DNA of 64,000 bases from a bacterium (GTDB taxonomy: Bacteria; 4484-113; JAFGCY01), in NCBI GenBank assembly GCA_020849855.1, contig JADZFO010000006.1, positions 1-64,000 on the forward strand. Reading direction: 5' to 3'. Below, in pieces: positions 49,540 through 58,545 of this stretch (its first letter is position 1; every line of letters starts with the position of its first letter). The notes under the pieces were generated by a model. That model ran no database searches, was not told the DNA's origin, and worked only from the letters and a program-made list of their open reading frames with translations. Position numbers and translations under genes: made by a program.

Positions 49540-50954
49540 TGCCGCGCCAGGTAGAACAGTCCTTTGCACAGAAGCGCTTTGAGCCGGGCTGGATAAAGCA
49601 GCAGCGTCGCGTCGAGCTTGCAGTCTGGGCATTCCTGCTGGCTGCGCCTTTGCTGCTCCTGCTGGGGCTTAATGCAGGTCAGCCGCGCTTTGACCCGGCG
49701 GTGGCCGGTATTGGCAACCCGGTCTTTGATGACTTCATTCAGGTGCTGCTGCGCGACGGCGGACTGGACCAGCCCATGGCCCTTATCTCCGAGCTGCGGC
49801 TGAGCCCGGCCGCCTGGGATGAGCTGGCTGCGCGGCACAGCAAGGATCCTCGCCTGTATGAGCTGCGAGCCCTCATTGTGGTACCGGAGCCCGGCAAGAC
49901 TGAGGATGAGATGCAGGACTTCTTTGAGTTTAAGGACGCTTCGCGGAAGGAGGCCCTGGCCCTGCTGCAGGAGCGCGGCCTGCAATCAGTAAGCCTGGAA
50001 CTGTTTGGATTGGAGCAGCAGCACCGGACCTGGCTTGAGGAAGCGACGAGGGAAATGGAAATGCAGCCGCCGGGAGCCGGGGCCAGCCGGGCGCAGATTG
50101 ACCTATATAGCCTGGCGCAGCACCAGCATGCCCGCGCAGCTCATGGCGCGCAGCAGCTGGCGGCCTATGAAACTCTGGCGGCCCGGGCGCCGGACGAAGG
50201 TGCTATCTGGTACTCACTGGCCCTTCAGGATTGCGAAGCCGGGGACTGGAAGGCTGCCGTGAAGCATCTGGCCCGGGGCAATGATGCCGCGAGCTGCAGC
50301 GCGCTGCGCGGCAGCCCGCTTGAGGACTACTACCTCGCCTGCGCGGCAGGCCGGCCACCCGCCGATCCGCTAAGTGGCGCCTGCCTGGCCAGTCTGGAGA
50401 ACGTGGCCCAGCGGGCCAGCTACTACTCGCGGCGCTGGCCGCTGGAAGCCTGCCTGCAGTATTGCCAGGACAGCGGAGACCACGCGCTGCAGGCTGAGCT
50501 GTTCATCGCCCTGTGCCGGATGGCCCGCGCGCCGGGCTGCAGTCCCATGGAAAGCATGTTCTTCCTGCACCAGATCGACTCGATGCTCGCGGGCTATCGC
50601 AGTACGCCGCAGATCACCAGCAGCGACCCGCGCCTCAGCCGCCTTGAACAGGAGCTCAGCAGCGTCAAATCCCAGATCCGCAGTTTCTTCCAGAACAGCG
50701 CTACCCGCGCCAACTGGAACAGCGGCGGCGGGCCACTGCAGAATCTCCAACTCCAGCTTGTGCAGCGCTGGCAGGGCTATTCCGGCCAGGGCTATGAAGC
50801 TGACATGTATCAGGACTCCCGGGACTGGAACCACCTTCTGGCGCCGGGAGGCAGCATCCATGAAGCGCTGAAAGGAATGGAGGACTTCGACTGGGTCAGC
50901 CTGAGCTGGCATTCCGGCGGCCAGGGCACGCCCGCCGCAGCCGCTCAAGAATAG
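49539..50954 (+). CDS. Membrane-anchored protein B of the duplicated module (copy 1)
   Basis: The 471-residue protein has one hydrophobic anchor (about residues 28-45, LAVWAFLLAAPLLLLLGL) after a basic N-terminus, with the remainder predicted outside the cytoplasm. The exported part is helical. It includes a TPR-like segment (AYETLAARAPDEGAIWYSLA, DCEAGDWKAAVKHLARGND), a Cys-containing middle and a C-terminal motif LAPGGSIHEALKGMEDFDW. Copy 2 has IQPGGSLNEKLKSLEGFDY at the same place. It begins at the TGATG overlap with gene A, so synthesis is coupled and the two products probably form one complex. No family recognised. Confidence 0.78.
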   Translation: MPRQVEQSFAQKRFEPGWIKQQRRVELAVWAFLLAAPLLLLLGLNAGQPRFDPAVAGIGNPVFDDFIQVLLRDGGLDQPMALISELRLSPAAWDELAARHSKDPRLYELRALIVVPEPGKTEDEMQDFFEFKDASRKEALALLQERGLQSVSLELFGLEQQHRTWLEEATREMEMQPPGAGASRAQIDLYSLAQHQHARAAHGAQQLAAYETLAARAPDEGAIWYSLALQDCEAGDWKAAVKHLARGNDAASCSALRGSPLEDYYLACAAGRPPADPLSGACLASLENVAQRASYYSRRWPLEACLQYCQDSGDHALQAELFIALCRMARAPGCSPMESMFFLHQIDSMLAGYRSTPQITSSDPRLSRLEQELSSVKSQIRSFFQNSATRANWNSGGGPLQNLQLQLVQRWQGYSGQGYEADMYQDSRDWNHLLAPGGSIHEALKGMEDFDWVSLSWHSGGQGTPAAAAQE

Positions 50955-50990
50955 CCTTGCCTGGCGCGCAGGCAGATTGGCCCTAAGGCC

Positions 50991-50996
50991 TATAAT
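50991..50996 (+). promoter_or_regulatory. Leaderless -10 box (TATAAT) for module copy 2
   Basis: Perfect TATAAT, a 7-base gap, then TTG at 51004. Starting there makes the product 404 residues long, exactly like copy 1. Confidence 0.65.
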
Positions 50997-51003
50997 CGCC
51001 GCA

Positions 51004-52218
51004 TTGCAGGGCGCATTCACCAGCCCGTCAGACTTGCTGCGTCTATGGCGCAGCGCTTTGGCGACCCGCGCTGAGAACCCGCTGCTGCTCTACTGGCGCC
51101 GGCTGGACGCCCAGCGCCACGCCCGCAGCCCCTGGTACGCCCGCAGCCCCGGCATGATGCTGTTCGCGCTGCTGCTGCTCATACCCTTTTGTGCCTTTCT
51201 CGTTGTCACGATAGATTACCTGCTCAGCCTGCCGGCCGAAGGGATCGCGCGGATGCAGATGGCGCAGAGCGTTGTGCGGCCCATACTGCTTACCGCCGGG
51301 CTGATTGTGCTTGCTGCGCTCTTCTTTTATCTGCTCTCAGCCCTGCAGGACTCCGCGCGGCTGGCGCTGTCTTTTCTGGAGCCTCAGCCCGCAGGGCGCA
51401 TCCACAAGAATCTGGATGACCTGCTGGCAGTCTCGCCACTGAGCAGCGCGGAGGCCCTGCTGGGGCTGCTGCTGCACTCGCTGCGGCGCCTGGCCCTGCC
51501 GCTGGGCCTGCTCTGCCTGGCCTGCGCCGGCTTCTTCTGGTTTGCCTTTGAGGACATTGCCATCCCACTGGATGTTTCCACGCTGACTGAGCCTTCAGGT
51601 GCAGCCCCGGCGCTGCTGCCACTGATCGCACTGCAGACCTGGGCCTCCGGGATGCTGGCTGCTCTGTGCAGCATCCTGTTGCTGACCAGCCTGAGTGAAT
51701 CCGGGCGTGCCAGTGTGCTGCCGGTCAGTGGACCTTATTTCTTCTGCGCCGGCCAGGCTTTCCTAAGTCTGCTGCCGGTGTCAATCGCCATGGACAGCTA
51801 TCAGCCCTATGGCCCCTATCTGGCGGAAAGCGCCGGGCCCTTGCTGGGCCTGAGTGCCTGCTCTGTGCTGCTTGGCCTGCTTGCGCTGTATCTGGCGCGA
51901 AGGCTGCCCTGGCTGCGCCTGGCTCTTGGTCACGCACCGGGCCTGCCCCAGATGGCCGTCTTCGCATTGCTCCTTGGCTACAGCACTCTGGCAGGAGAGG
52001 AGAGCATCGCCTTTGCGCTCCTGCCGGCCGTGTTGGCCTATCCGGTATACCTGCTGAGTGTGTTCAATCCCCTGCCGCTGCTGCTCTGGCTGGGCGAGAA
52101 ACCGCTGTTCGCGCTGCTGCTCGGTGGGCTGAGCCTGTGTTTTCAGCTGCTCTATGCCCTTGTGCTGAGCGGCTTCGCGCACGACGCGATCCAGCGCCGC
52201 AAGTGGGGTGCGGGCTGA
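51004..52218 (+). CDS. Polytopic membrane protein A' of the duplicated module (copy 2)
   Basis: I choose TTG at 51004 rather than the longer frame: TATAAT ends 7 bases upstream, and the product then aligns with copy 1 from the first residue (GAFTSPSDLLRLW against AVYSRPGDVLRGW) with the same total length of 404. About ten membrane segments are visible, with the shared signatures NPLLLYW, SFLEPQPAGRIHKNLDDLLA, LLGLLLHSLRRLALPLGL and HDAIQRRKWG. Identity between the copies is concentrated in these cytoplasmic-looking segments, while the membrane helices have diverged. The stop codon again overlaps the next start (TGATG). Confidence 0.82.
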   Translation: MQGAFTSPSDLLRLWRSALATRAENPLLLYWRRLDAQRHARSPWYARSPGMMLFALLLLIPFCAFLVVTIDYLLSLPAEGIARMQMAQSVVRPILLTAGLIVLAALFFYLLSALQDSARLALSFLEPQPAGRIHKNLDDLLAVSPLSSAEALLGLLLHSLRRLALPLGLLCLACAGFFWFAFEDIAIPLDVSTLTEPSGAAPALLPLIALQTWASGMLAALCSILLLTSLSESGRASVLPVSGPYFFCAGQAFLSLLPVSIAMDSYQPYGPYLAESAGPLLGLSACSVLLGLLALYLARRLPWLRLALGHAPGLPQMAVFALLLGYSTLAGEESIAFALLPAVLAYPVYLLSVFNPLPLLLWLGEKPLFALLLGGLSLCFQLLYALVLSGFAHDAIQRRKWGAG

Positions 52219-53591
52219 TGCGCGGGCGAGGGTCAGTGCCGAAGCAGAGATACAGCCTGAGCTGGCAACGCAGGCAGCAGCTGTACTGGATCAGCGCATG
52301 GTGCGGGCTGGCTTTGATTCCTGTTGCACTGATTGGCTGCCTTATCTGGATCGCCCGCCCTGCCAGCGTCAGTATTGACGCTGGTGATGAGCTGCTGAAT
52401 GAGGCGATAGGCCTGTCGCTGGCAGCTGGCGCGGGCGGCGGGGAAGGCTTCCTTACATATCCTTTGCAGATAAGCGGCAGCAGCTTGGAACAACTGGAGC
52501 GCAGATATTCGGCACATCCGCGCCTTCAGGAGTTTGCCACTTTTGTAGTTCAGGATGGTCAGCAGTCAGAATGGATCTACGGCCGTCAGCGCAATCCGAT
52601 GCTGCTGCAACAAATTCGCAAGGGAGCAAAAAGCCCGGCCCTGCTCTGGCTTGGCCTGACTGAACAGCGTGAGTGGTGGAGCGTTAAGCTTGATTGCTTT
52701 GCGGATCTTGATTACACGCGACGCAATTCAGCGAGCTACAACGCCGAAGTACTGAACCGCCAGCTTGAGGCAGCGCTGCAGCAGGAACATGGGGCCGAAC
52801 TTGCCGCCTGGCAGATGGAGCTGGAAGGCCTGACGCCGGACAATGCTGTCTGCCACTATTACCGCGCCGCGCGGCTGGCGGAGACTGGCTATACAAAGGA
52901 AGCCCTGGCTGAACTGTCAGCAGGCAATGCCCTTCCGGAGTGCCGCTTCCCGCTGCGCTATCCGATTTCGCTGCTGCATGAACAGATCGCGAGCGGAACG
53001 CAGCCCCGGGACAAGTCCCTGGGCGCGCTGCTGGCCGCGCTTGAGTACTCTTCAGAGGGCAGAATCGGCAGCCTGCACGAGGAGTGGTACTCGCTGCTCT
53101 TTACGCAGTTGCTGGCGCAGCAGGATGTTGAGGGTATCGGTGTTCTTGAGACTGCTTTGCTGCGCCTGGCCCGGGCTGAAGGGGTTAAGCAGGAACACTG
53201 CGGCGAGATACTTGACTTCCTGAGCACAAGCACGGGGACCTTGGGCGCCACCAGTGCAGGAGCGTCAGGCGGCAAAGGGTCGACCTTGCAGCAGCACTGC
53301 AATGACATTAACTCCCTGCGCGTGCAGCTTGGCTTTCTATACAACCAGGGGCTGGTTAATGTGCCGGCCGGCGGCCAGTACCAGGGCCTGCGGGCCCTGC
53401 TCCTTCAACCTTTGATTTATGAGGACTATGAGCGCCTTGTGCGCGAGCAGTACTACTCCGACGCGATTAAGTTCCGTCGCGCAATCCAGCCCGGCGGCAG
53501 TCTGAATGAGAAGCTGAAGTCGCTGGAAGGCTTTGACTACAGCGCCTGGATCAAAGCCAGCCCGGGCGGTCTGGTTGCAGCCCGCCAGTAA
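52218..53591 (+). CDS. Membrane-anchored protein B' of the duplicated module (copy 2)
   Basis: The 457-residue protein has a basic N-terminus (RGRGSVPKQRYSLSWQRRQQ), a single membrane segment (about 28-50) and an exported helical region. It shares with copy 1 a motif near residue 90-100 (LERRYSAHPRLQEF against LAARHSKDPRLYEL), the C-terminal PGGS-x-x-E-x-LK-x-x-E-x-FD pattern and overall length. Overall similarity is low, so the duplication is old or the exported domain evolves fast. Base composition toward the 3' end is less GC-rich than in copy 1. No family recognised. No terminator with a T-run was seen directly after the stop. Confidence 0.78.
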   Translation: MRGRGSVPKQRYSLSWQRRQQLYWISAWCGLALIPVALIGCLIWIARPASVSIDAGDELLNEAIGLSLAAGAGGGEGFLTYPLQISGSSLEQLERRYSAHPRLQEFATFVVQDGQQSEWIYGRQRNPMLLQQIRKGAKSPALLWLGLTEQREWWSVKLDCFADLDYTRRNSASYNAEVLNRQLEAALQQEHGAELAAWQMELEGLTPDNAVCHYYRAARLAETGYTKEALAELSAGNALPECRFPLRYPISLLHEQIASGTQPRDKSLGALLAALEYSSEGRIGSLHEEWYSLLFTQLLAQQDVEGIGVLETALLRLARAEGVKQEHCGEILDFLSTSTGTLGATSAGASGGKGSTLQQHCNDINSLRVQLGFLYNQGLVNVPAGGQYQGLRALLLQPLIYEDYERLVREQYYSDAIKFRRAIQPGGSLNEKLKSLEGFDYSAWIKASPGGLVAARQ

Positions 53592-54049
53592 CAGAAGTAG
53601 CGGCAGCTTTCCCAGCGAATGGCTCGGACCCGCGAAGGCCTTGACGAGAGGCGCGTTGGCCAATAAAAGCGGCCGCCACCTGGAGCTGGCTGCCATCCTG
53701 CCCACCCTGATACCTTGATGCCTAGCTACAGCGGGCAGCTATTTGCCAGCTGCGGTCGAGCTTTAACCCCGCAGATCAATCGCCCGGTGGTACTGGATAG
53801 CTTCTGCGACTTGATATTAGTGTGTGATTCTCGACCTAGAATCCCCCGCAGACGTGGCGGCTCTTAACTGGGTTCGTACACATACCTGACATCTGTGCAG
53901 GTCAGTCAGCCTGACTCCTCATCACAGCAGATCGCGACAACAGAGTAGTTCTACAGACTCCCGTGATTGCTGAGCTCTCCCATAACTACGCAAACAGAAC
54001 TCCCGTAGGAGGAATTCGCCTGATTCCGATAAATCCGAGAATAACGATA
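53592..54049 (+). other. Non-coding spacer before the nos locus
   Basis: About 460 bases without a convincing gene and visibly less GC-rich than the flanking genes. It contains a small hairpin (GTCAG-TCAGC-CTGAC near 53904-53918), two copies of ACTCCCGT (near 53957 and 54000) and CTCC-CGTA-GGAG near 54000-54011. No tRNA, insertion sequence or integrase remnant was recognised. The minus-strand frame at 53337-53705 is a shadow of the preceding gene. Confidence 0.5.
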
Positions 54050-54077
54050 TTGACAATCTATTTTATTCTGGTATTCT
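54050..54077 (+). promoter_or_regulatory. Promoter of the nos operon with possible Rrf2 operator
   Basis: TTGACA, a 16-base AT-rich spacer, then TATTCT: the only promoter in the window with a consensus -35. TATTCT is repeated 8 bases earlier (54064-54069) within the spacer, a direct repeat overlapping the -10 where the adjacent Rrf2 regulator could bind. Confidence 0.65.
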
Positions 54078-54106
54078 AGTACTTGATTGCGTCTTTGGAG
54101 GAAGGC

Positions 54107-54667
54107 ATGCCAAGGGCACTCAACATTTCAGAAGCGGCCGCCATGGCCTTGCATACCATGGTGGCTTTGGCCGGCACGGAGTCAGCTCTGACTTCGCGCG
54201 AACTCGCAGCCCGCCTGACCCGCTCTGAGGCCCACATGTCCAAGGTGCTGCAAAGACTGGTAAAGGCTGGTTATGTAACCTCAATCCGCGGACCACACGG
54301 CGGATTCATGCTGTCGCGGCCTGCCGTAGAGATATGCATGCTTGACATTTACGAGGCCATTGACGGCAAGGTCGGAGATGTCGCCTGTACCCAGACGCCG
54401 CCAGTCTGCGACGGTGTGTCATGTGTCTTCGGCCGCCTGGTAAGTCTGATCAACAGACACGTCAGGGAGTACCTTGGCGCCATCCGTCTGGATGAGCTCA
54501 CATTGATCGCTCCAGGCCAGCTAGTGCGAAACGGTCCTCCGATAGTCCTGAGCAAGGAGTGCTCCTGCGGCGGCAACTGCGCCTGCTCAGACCGCAAAAA
54601 AGGCGCATCGGGCGGCAAAGCTGAAAAGATCAAGCGCATCGCCGCTGCAATGAGGGTTCCAGAATGA
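54107..54667 (+). CDS. Rrf2-family Fe-S regulator of the nos locus
   Basis: Rrf2 proteins are winged-helix regulators that often sense NO, O2 or iron through a bound Fe-S cluster. The 186-residue protein starts at ATG 54107 behind GGAGGAA. It has the winged helix (LTSRELAARLTRSEAHMSKV, LVKAGYVTSIRGPHGGFMLS) and the cluster cysteines Cys94, Cys101 and Cys106 (CTQTPPVCDGVSC). Unusually, the C-terminus adds four more cysteines (CSCGGNCAC, 152-160) and a Lys-rich tail. Its place at the head of the nos operon suggests an NsrR-like role in switching N2O respiration on under low oxygen or NO. The stop overlaps the next start by ATGA. The direct repeat at its promoter suggests autoregulation. Confidence 0.9.
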   Translation: MPRALNISEAAAMALHTMVALAGTESALTSRELAARLTRSEAHMSKVLQRLVKAGYVTSIRGPHGGFMLSRPAVEICMLDIYEAIDGKVGDVACTQTPPVCDGVSCVFGRLVSLINRHVREYLGAIRLDELTLIAPGQLVRNGPPIVLSKECSCGGNCACSDRKKGASGGKAEKIKRIAAAMRVPE

Positions 54668-56574
54668 GCGATCAGATCTATCAAGTCAGCCTGCCGGACA
54701 CGGCCTACTGGACTGGGCGGATTCCCTGCCAGATGGCTTGTCCTGTTCTTACCGACTGCGGCCGTTATGTCCAGCTCATCTCCGAGGGCCGCTTTGAAGA
54801 AGCATATTTAACCGCGCGCGCCCCCAACCCGACCGCTTCAATCTGCGGGCGCGTTTGCGCGGCGCCATGCGAAGACAAGTGCCGTCGGGGTCTGTTCGAC
54901 GCGCCGGTGAGCATCAGGTCTCTGAAGCGCTTTGTGACCGAGCGCTATGGCATTGAGTCCCGACAGCCGGATACGCTGCAACGCCTGCTTGAAGGTGAGA
55001 AAGACCCAGGCAACAAGTGGCTCTGGCACCTGAGCAACTTCCCTGAAGAGTTGCGTAAAGCCGGCGCGGACAGGAAAGTAGCCGTCATCGGTGCCGGTCC
55101 GGCCGGTCTGGGGTGCGCACATGACCTGGCGCTGATGGGCTACAGCGTGACAGTCTTCGAGGCAACTTCACGCGGCGGCGGCATGGCCTACCACGGCATT
55201 CCGGAAGTCCGCCTTTCTCGCAGCCTACTTGAGAAGGAGATCGACTTCATCGCCCACCTCGGCGTTGATTTCAAGTACAACACACCGTTGAGCAGGGAAT
55301 ATGGCCTGTCCGAGCTTCGCGCTGAAGGCTATGAGGCGGTCTTCCTCGGCATCGGCCTGCAGAAGGGCCGCGGCCTGAATTGCCCCGGAAGTGATCTGGA
55401 CGGCGTGGTTCGCGCAATTGAGTTCCTCATCAATATCAACAATGGTTACCGAGTGCCCCGGGCGAAGAAGGTCCTGGTTCTGGGCGGCGGACTCGTTGCC
55501 TTTGACGCCGCGCGAATGGCGCTGCGCGCCATGACCGCCGAGGAGGCCCTTGACGAGCAGCAAGGCAGCAGCCTGCACACAGCGATGGACGCGGCCCGTA
55601 TCGCGGCCCGTGCCGGAGCGGATGTGACGCTGGCCTGCCTGGAAAGTTATGCCGAAATGCCGGTAACCAGAACTGAGCAGGGCCGCGAGGAATACGAGGA
55701 CACCGAAAGGGAAGGCATCCGATTCCTGATGCAGAGGGGAGTCGCCAGCCTGATTGGCGACGCAGGGCAGGTACAGAAAGCACGGCTGATCGGGGTGCAG
55801 CGCACCTATGATGAGGCCGGCCGCTTTGCACCTGTTTTCGACGAGGCGGTCCAGGAGGAGGTCGAAGCCGATCTGGTGCTCCTGGCCATTGGACAACAGG
55901 CTGACCTGGACTGCTTCAAGCCCGAAGACGGACTTGAGTTCACGCCCCAGGGGACGATCAAGATTGACAGCGAAAGCCTCGCGACGTCAGCGGCCGGGGT
56001 CTTCGCTGGTGGCGATGCCGCCTTCGGTCCGCGTAATTTGATCGACGGCGTGGGCGACGGCAAGCGAGCGGCTCGTTCCATCGATAACTATCTGCGCGGC
56101 AAACGGCGCACGATCCGATTCAATCTGCGCTTTGAGAAGATCCCCACCCGCCGCTTTGAGCGTCCGGAAGACTATGACCAGGTTGTCCGACAGGCCCCTC
56201 CGACCAGTGACCTTGGACGCCGAAGCGGCATCAGTGAAGTCGAATACAGCTATGAAGAGGCACAGGCTATGCAGCAGGCTGAACGTTGCCTGGCCTGCCA
56301 CATCCAGACCATCTATGACCCGCAGAAGTGCGTCCTGTGTAACCGTTGTGTTGATATCTGCCCGACCAACTGCCTGAAGCTTGTCCCCTATGAGCAAGTT
56401 CGCATCGATCACCCTGACATGGCCCCACTCTTGGAGATGTCAGGCGTGGATGCGGGGCAAACGCTGTCTGTAATGCTCAAGGATGACGAACGCTGCATCC
56501 GCTGCGGCCTCTGCGCCATCCGATGCCCGACTGACGCAATGACCATGGAGGTGCTTTACTATGATCAGCGCTAG
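54664..56574 (+). CDS. FAD-dependent NAD(P)H oxidoreductase with 4Fe-4S domains (GltD-like)
   Basis: The 636-residue protein resembles the glutamate-synthase small subunit with added ferredoxin domains. An N-terminal cysteine-rich region is present (CQMACPVLTDCGRY, ICGRVCAAPCEDKCRRG), as in GltD and NADPH-dependent ferredoxin reductases. An FAD-binding Rossmann motif (VIGAGPAGLGCAHDLALMGY) and a second nucleotide motif (VLGGGLVAFDAAR) follow. IFAGGDA-like GVFAGGDAAFGPRNLIDGVG comes next. Two 4Fe-4S ferredoxin motifs end the chain (CVLCNRCVDICPTNC, CIRCGLCAIRCPTDAM). It is cytoplasmic and should move electrons between NAD(P)H, flavin and Fe-S carriers. In this operon it may feed the maturation of NosZ or the Rieske/cytochrome b branch; that is inference. 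It overlaps its neighbours at both ends. Confidence 0.9.
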   Translation: MSDQIYQVSLPDTAYWTGRIPCQMACPVLTDCGRYVQLISEGRFEEAYLTARAPNPTASICGRVCAAPCEDKCRRGLFDAPVSIRSLKRFVTERYGIESRQPDTLQRLLEGEKDPGNKWLWHLSNFPEELRKAGADRKVAVIGAGPAGLGCAHDLALMGYSVTVFEATSRGGGMAYHGIPEVRLSRSLLEKEIDFIAHLGVDFKYNTPLSREYGLSELRAEGYEAVFLGIGLQKGRGLNCPGSDLDGVVRAIEFLININNGYRVPRAKKVLVLGGGLVAFDAARMALRAMTAEEALDEQQGSSLHTAMDAARIAARAGADVTLACLESYAEMPVTRTEQGREEYEDTEREGIRFLMQRGVASLIGDAGQVQKARLIGVQRTYDEAGRFAPVFDEAVQEEVEADLVLLAIGQQADLDCFKPEDGLEFTPQGTIKIDSESLATSAAGVFAGGDAAFGPRNLIDGVGDGKRAARSIDNYLRGKRRTIRFNLRFEKIPTRRFERPEDYDQVVRQAPPTSDLGRRSGISEVEYSYEEAQAMQQAERCLACHIQTIYDPQKCVLCNRCVDICPTNCLKLVPYEQVRIDHPDMAPLLEMSGVDAGQTLSVMLKDDERCIRCGLCAIRCPTDAMTMEVLYYDQR

Positions 56575-57106
56575 GACCAAGTCTGGCGCGGTTCGTCCTG
56601 GACTGGACCATCCTGTTCAGAACCCATCCAGGCTGCAGCAATCACGGCGCGACTTCATCGGTACGCTGGGATTCGCGACCGCTGCGCTGACCTGCGCGGT
56701 GCCGGCATGGATGTGCCTGCGCGCGTACGTTCCGAACGTACTCTACGAGCCGCCCCGACGGTTGAAGGTCGGTCCGCTGGCCCGATTTACTGAGGGTGCG
56801 ACTTACCTTCCCGACCAGCGTGCCTTTGTCTTCCGCGAAAAGGACACGCTATTCAGTATCGGCGCGCGCTGCACACACCTGGGGTGCACCGTCCAGCTGG
56901 CGAAGATGCCGGAAGTCGAGGGCGGCTATGAGTTCCACTGCCCCTGTCACGGCAGCAAGTTCAGGGCCGACGGCACCAACTTCGCTGGTCCGGCGCCCTC
57001 GCCGCTTCCTTATTACACACTCGATATCGCCGCCGAAGACGACCAGCTGATCCTTGACATGTCTGTGCTGGCCGATAAGGGCTGGCGACTCACGGTGAGG
57101 AGCTAG
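56561..57106 (+). CDS. Rieske 2Fe-2S protein of the nos locus
   Basis: The 181-residue protein has a twin-arginine motif (SRRDFIG) and a hydrophobic segment (about 33-52). The Rieske domain carries both cluster motifs: CTHLGC (Cys104, His106) and CPCHGS (Cys127, His130), with Cys109 and Cys129 forming the usual disulfide. It should be Tat-exported and anchored, taking electrons from quinol at the adjacent cytochrome b. ATG 56561 lies inside the end of the oxidoreductase gene (14-base overlap), and cytochrome b begins 3 bases after its stop. Confidence 0.95.
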   Translation: MISARTKSGAVRPGLDHPVQNPSRLQQSRRDFIGTLGFATAALTCAVPAWMCLRAYVPNVLYEPPRRLKVGPLARFTEGATYLPDQRAFVFREKDTLFSIGARCTHLGCTVQLAKMPEVEGGYEFHCPCHGSKFRADGTNFAGPAPSPLPYYTLDIAAEDDQLILDMSVLADKGWRLTVRS

Positions 57107-57108
57107 GA

Positions 57109-58536
57109 ATGGAGGGAGAAAAGAACAGATCTGTACCTGTTGACGTGGCCGCCAGCCCTGTTGACGCTGGATTGCCGGAGCCGCTCGGCCATGCCGTGGC
57201 CAGCGCGCCGATTGTCGCCTTCAAGCGCCGGGGTTTCCGACTTGAGGATTGGACCTGGAGCTGGTCCCCGCGCAGCGACCGCGAAGCCGGCGATGCTGTC
57301 GTCACCAATTTCATGCTGCACTGGTTCCCGAACAAGGTCAGTATGGAAGCGCTTTCAACCCGCTACCACTTCTGGCTGGGAACGATAAGCGCGTTCCTGT
57401 TCCTTTACCTCACCATTACCGGCATCATTCTGATGTTCCTGTATGTGCCATCTGTCGAGCGGGCTTATCAGTCGATCAAGGACATTGAGTTCGCCGTCAG
57501 CTACGGATCCTTCCTGCGGGCCACGCACCGGATAGCCGCGCACCTAATGGTGGCCTGCGTGTTTCTCCACATGGTTCGGGTCTTCCTCACGGGCTCATAT
57601 AAGAACGGGGTATTGAGCAGGCAATTCCGGCCACTCAACTGGTGGATCGGCCTGGGAATGCTGATTTACACGCTGTTCCTTAGCTTCACCGGCTACCTGC
57701 TGCCCTGGGACCAGCTGGCCTACTGGGCCATCACTGTCGGAACAAACATCGCAAGGGCGATTCCCTACATCGGCGAGGCGGTCCGTTTCTTCCTGCTTGG
57801 CGGAACCGAGATCAACCAGAACACGCTGATCCGTTTCTACGTGCTCCACTGCGTGTTCTTGCCGGGGCTGCTGGGCGTCCTGTTCATTTGGCACATGTGG
57901 CGCATCCGCAAAGACGGCGGGCTGGCGGTGGACGACAAGTTGGCCTTGCAACAGCAGGCGACCCAGGTGCGGCCGACCGGCAGCAAGACGTATTCGCTGC
58001 TGGGGATCACCGCGGGACGCACCGCTACCGTCGAGGCGGCCCTGGTGGATGAGGAAAAGCATCAGGTCAATACCGTGCCTGTCATGCTGCGGCGTCTTTG
58101 GATCGTCGGCCTGCTGACTTTTGTGGTCACCGCTGGGCTGGCTGTGCTTCTGGGTTCGCCACTAGAGGAAGCTGCAAACCCGATGGTAACCCCAAATCCG
58201 GCTAAGGCGCCCTGGTACTTCCTGTGGCTGCAGGAGCTGGTGACTATTACCACTATCCACCTTGGCAAGTTGACGATTAACGGTGGCTTCGTTGGTGGCA
58301 TCCTGATTCCCATGGCACTGATGCTCTGGGGCTTTGCCGCACCGTTGATAGACCGCAGCGGGCGATCGGCTGTCGGCGTCTGGTTCGCCCGCAGCCGGCG
58401 CTGGCACAACATCGCATTCATTGTGGCCTGCGTACTGGTGATTGTTCTGACTTACATCGGAACCTACATGCGCGGCCCCAACTGGCAGATCATCTGGCCC
58501 TGGGAGCCCTGGCCCCAGGAACCGCCGCAGCTCTAG
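57109..58536 (+). CDS. Cytochrome b of a nos-linked quinol oxidase complex
   Basis: The 475-residue protein has about eight membrane segments combining the cytochrome b6-type N-terminal half and a subunit-IV-like C-terminal half. Haem histidines are seen in RATHRIAAHLMVACVFLHMV and FYVLHCVFLPGLLGVLFIWH. The quinol-site region is represented by FTGYLLPWDQLAYWAITVGT and by APWYFLWLQEL (the PEWY position). With the Rieske protein it should oxidise menaquinol or ubiquinol and pass electrons to the cytochrome c downstream. About 80 N-terminal residues are soluble. It is preceded by AGGAATGGAGGG, and GTG of cytochrome c follows 9 bases after its stop. Confidence 0.94.
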   Translation: MEGEKNRSVPVDVAASPVDAGLPEPLGHAVASAPIVAFKRRGFRLEDWTWSWSPRSDREAGDAVVTNFMLHWFPNKVSMEALSTRYHFWLGTISAFLFLYLTITGIILMFLYVPSVERAYQSIKDIEFAVSYGSFLRATHRIAAHLMVACVFLHMVRVFLTGSYKNGVLSRQFRPLNWWIGLGMLIYTLFLSFTGYLLPWDQLAYWAITVGTNIARAIPYIGEAVRFFLLGGTEINQNTLIRFYVLHCVFLPGLLGVLFIWHMWRIRKDGGLAVDDKLALQQQATQVRPTGSKTYSLLGITAGRTATVEAALVDEEKHQVNTVPVMLRRLWIVGLLTFVVTAGLAVLLGSPLEEAANPMVTPNPAKAPWYFLWLQELVTITTIHLGKLTINGGFVGGILIPMALMLWGFAAPLIDRSGRSAVGVWFARSRRWHNIAFIVACVLVIVLTYIGTYMRGPNWQIIWPWEPWPQEPPQL

Positions 58537-58545
58537 GGAGGCAAT

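Noticed and set aside
48325-53591. Complete ABC exporter
   Set aside because: The polytopic proteins show only a faint ABC-2-permease pattern, and no ATPase with Walker motifs is encoded in or near the module.
53592-54049. Insertion sequence or integration site before the nos locus
   Set aside because: No transposase remnant, terminal inverted repeats or tRNA end were found; only short hairpins and an 8-base repeat.
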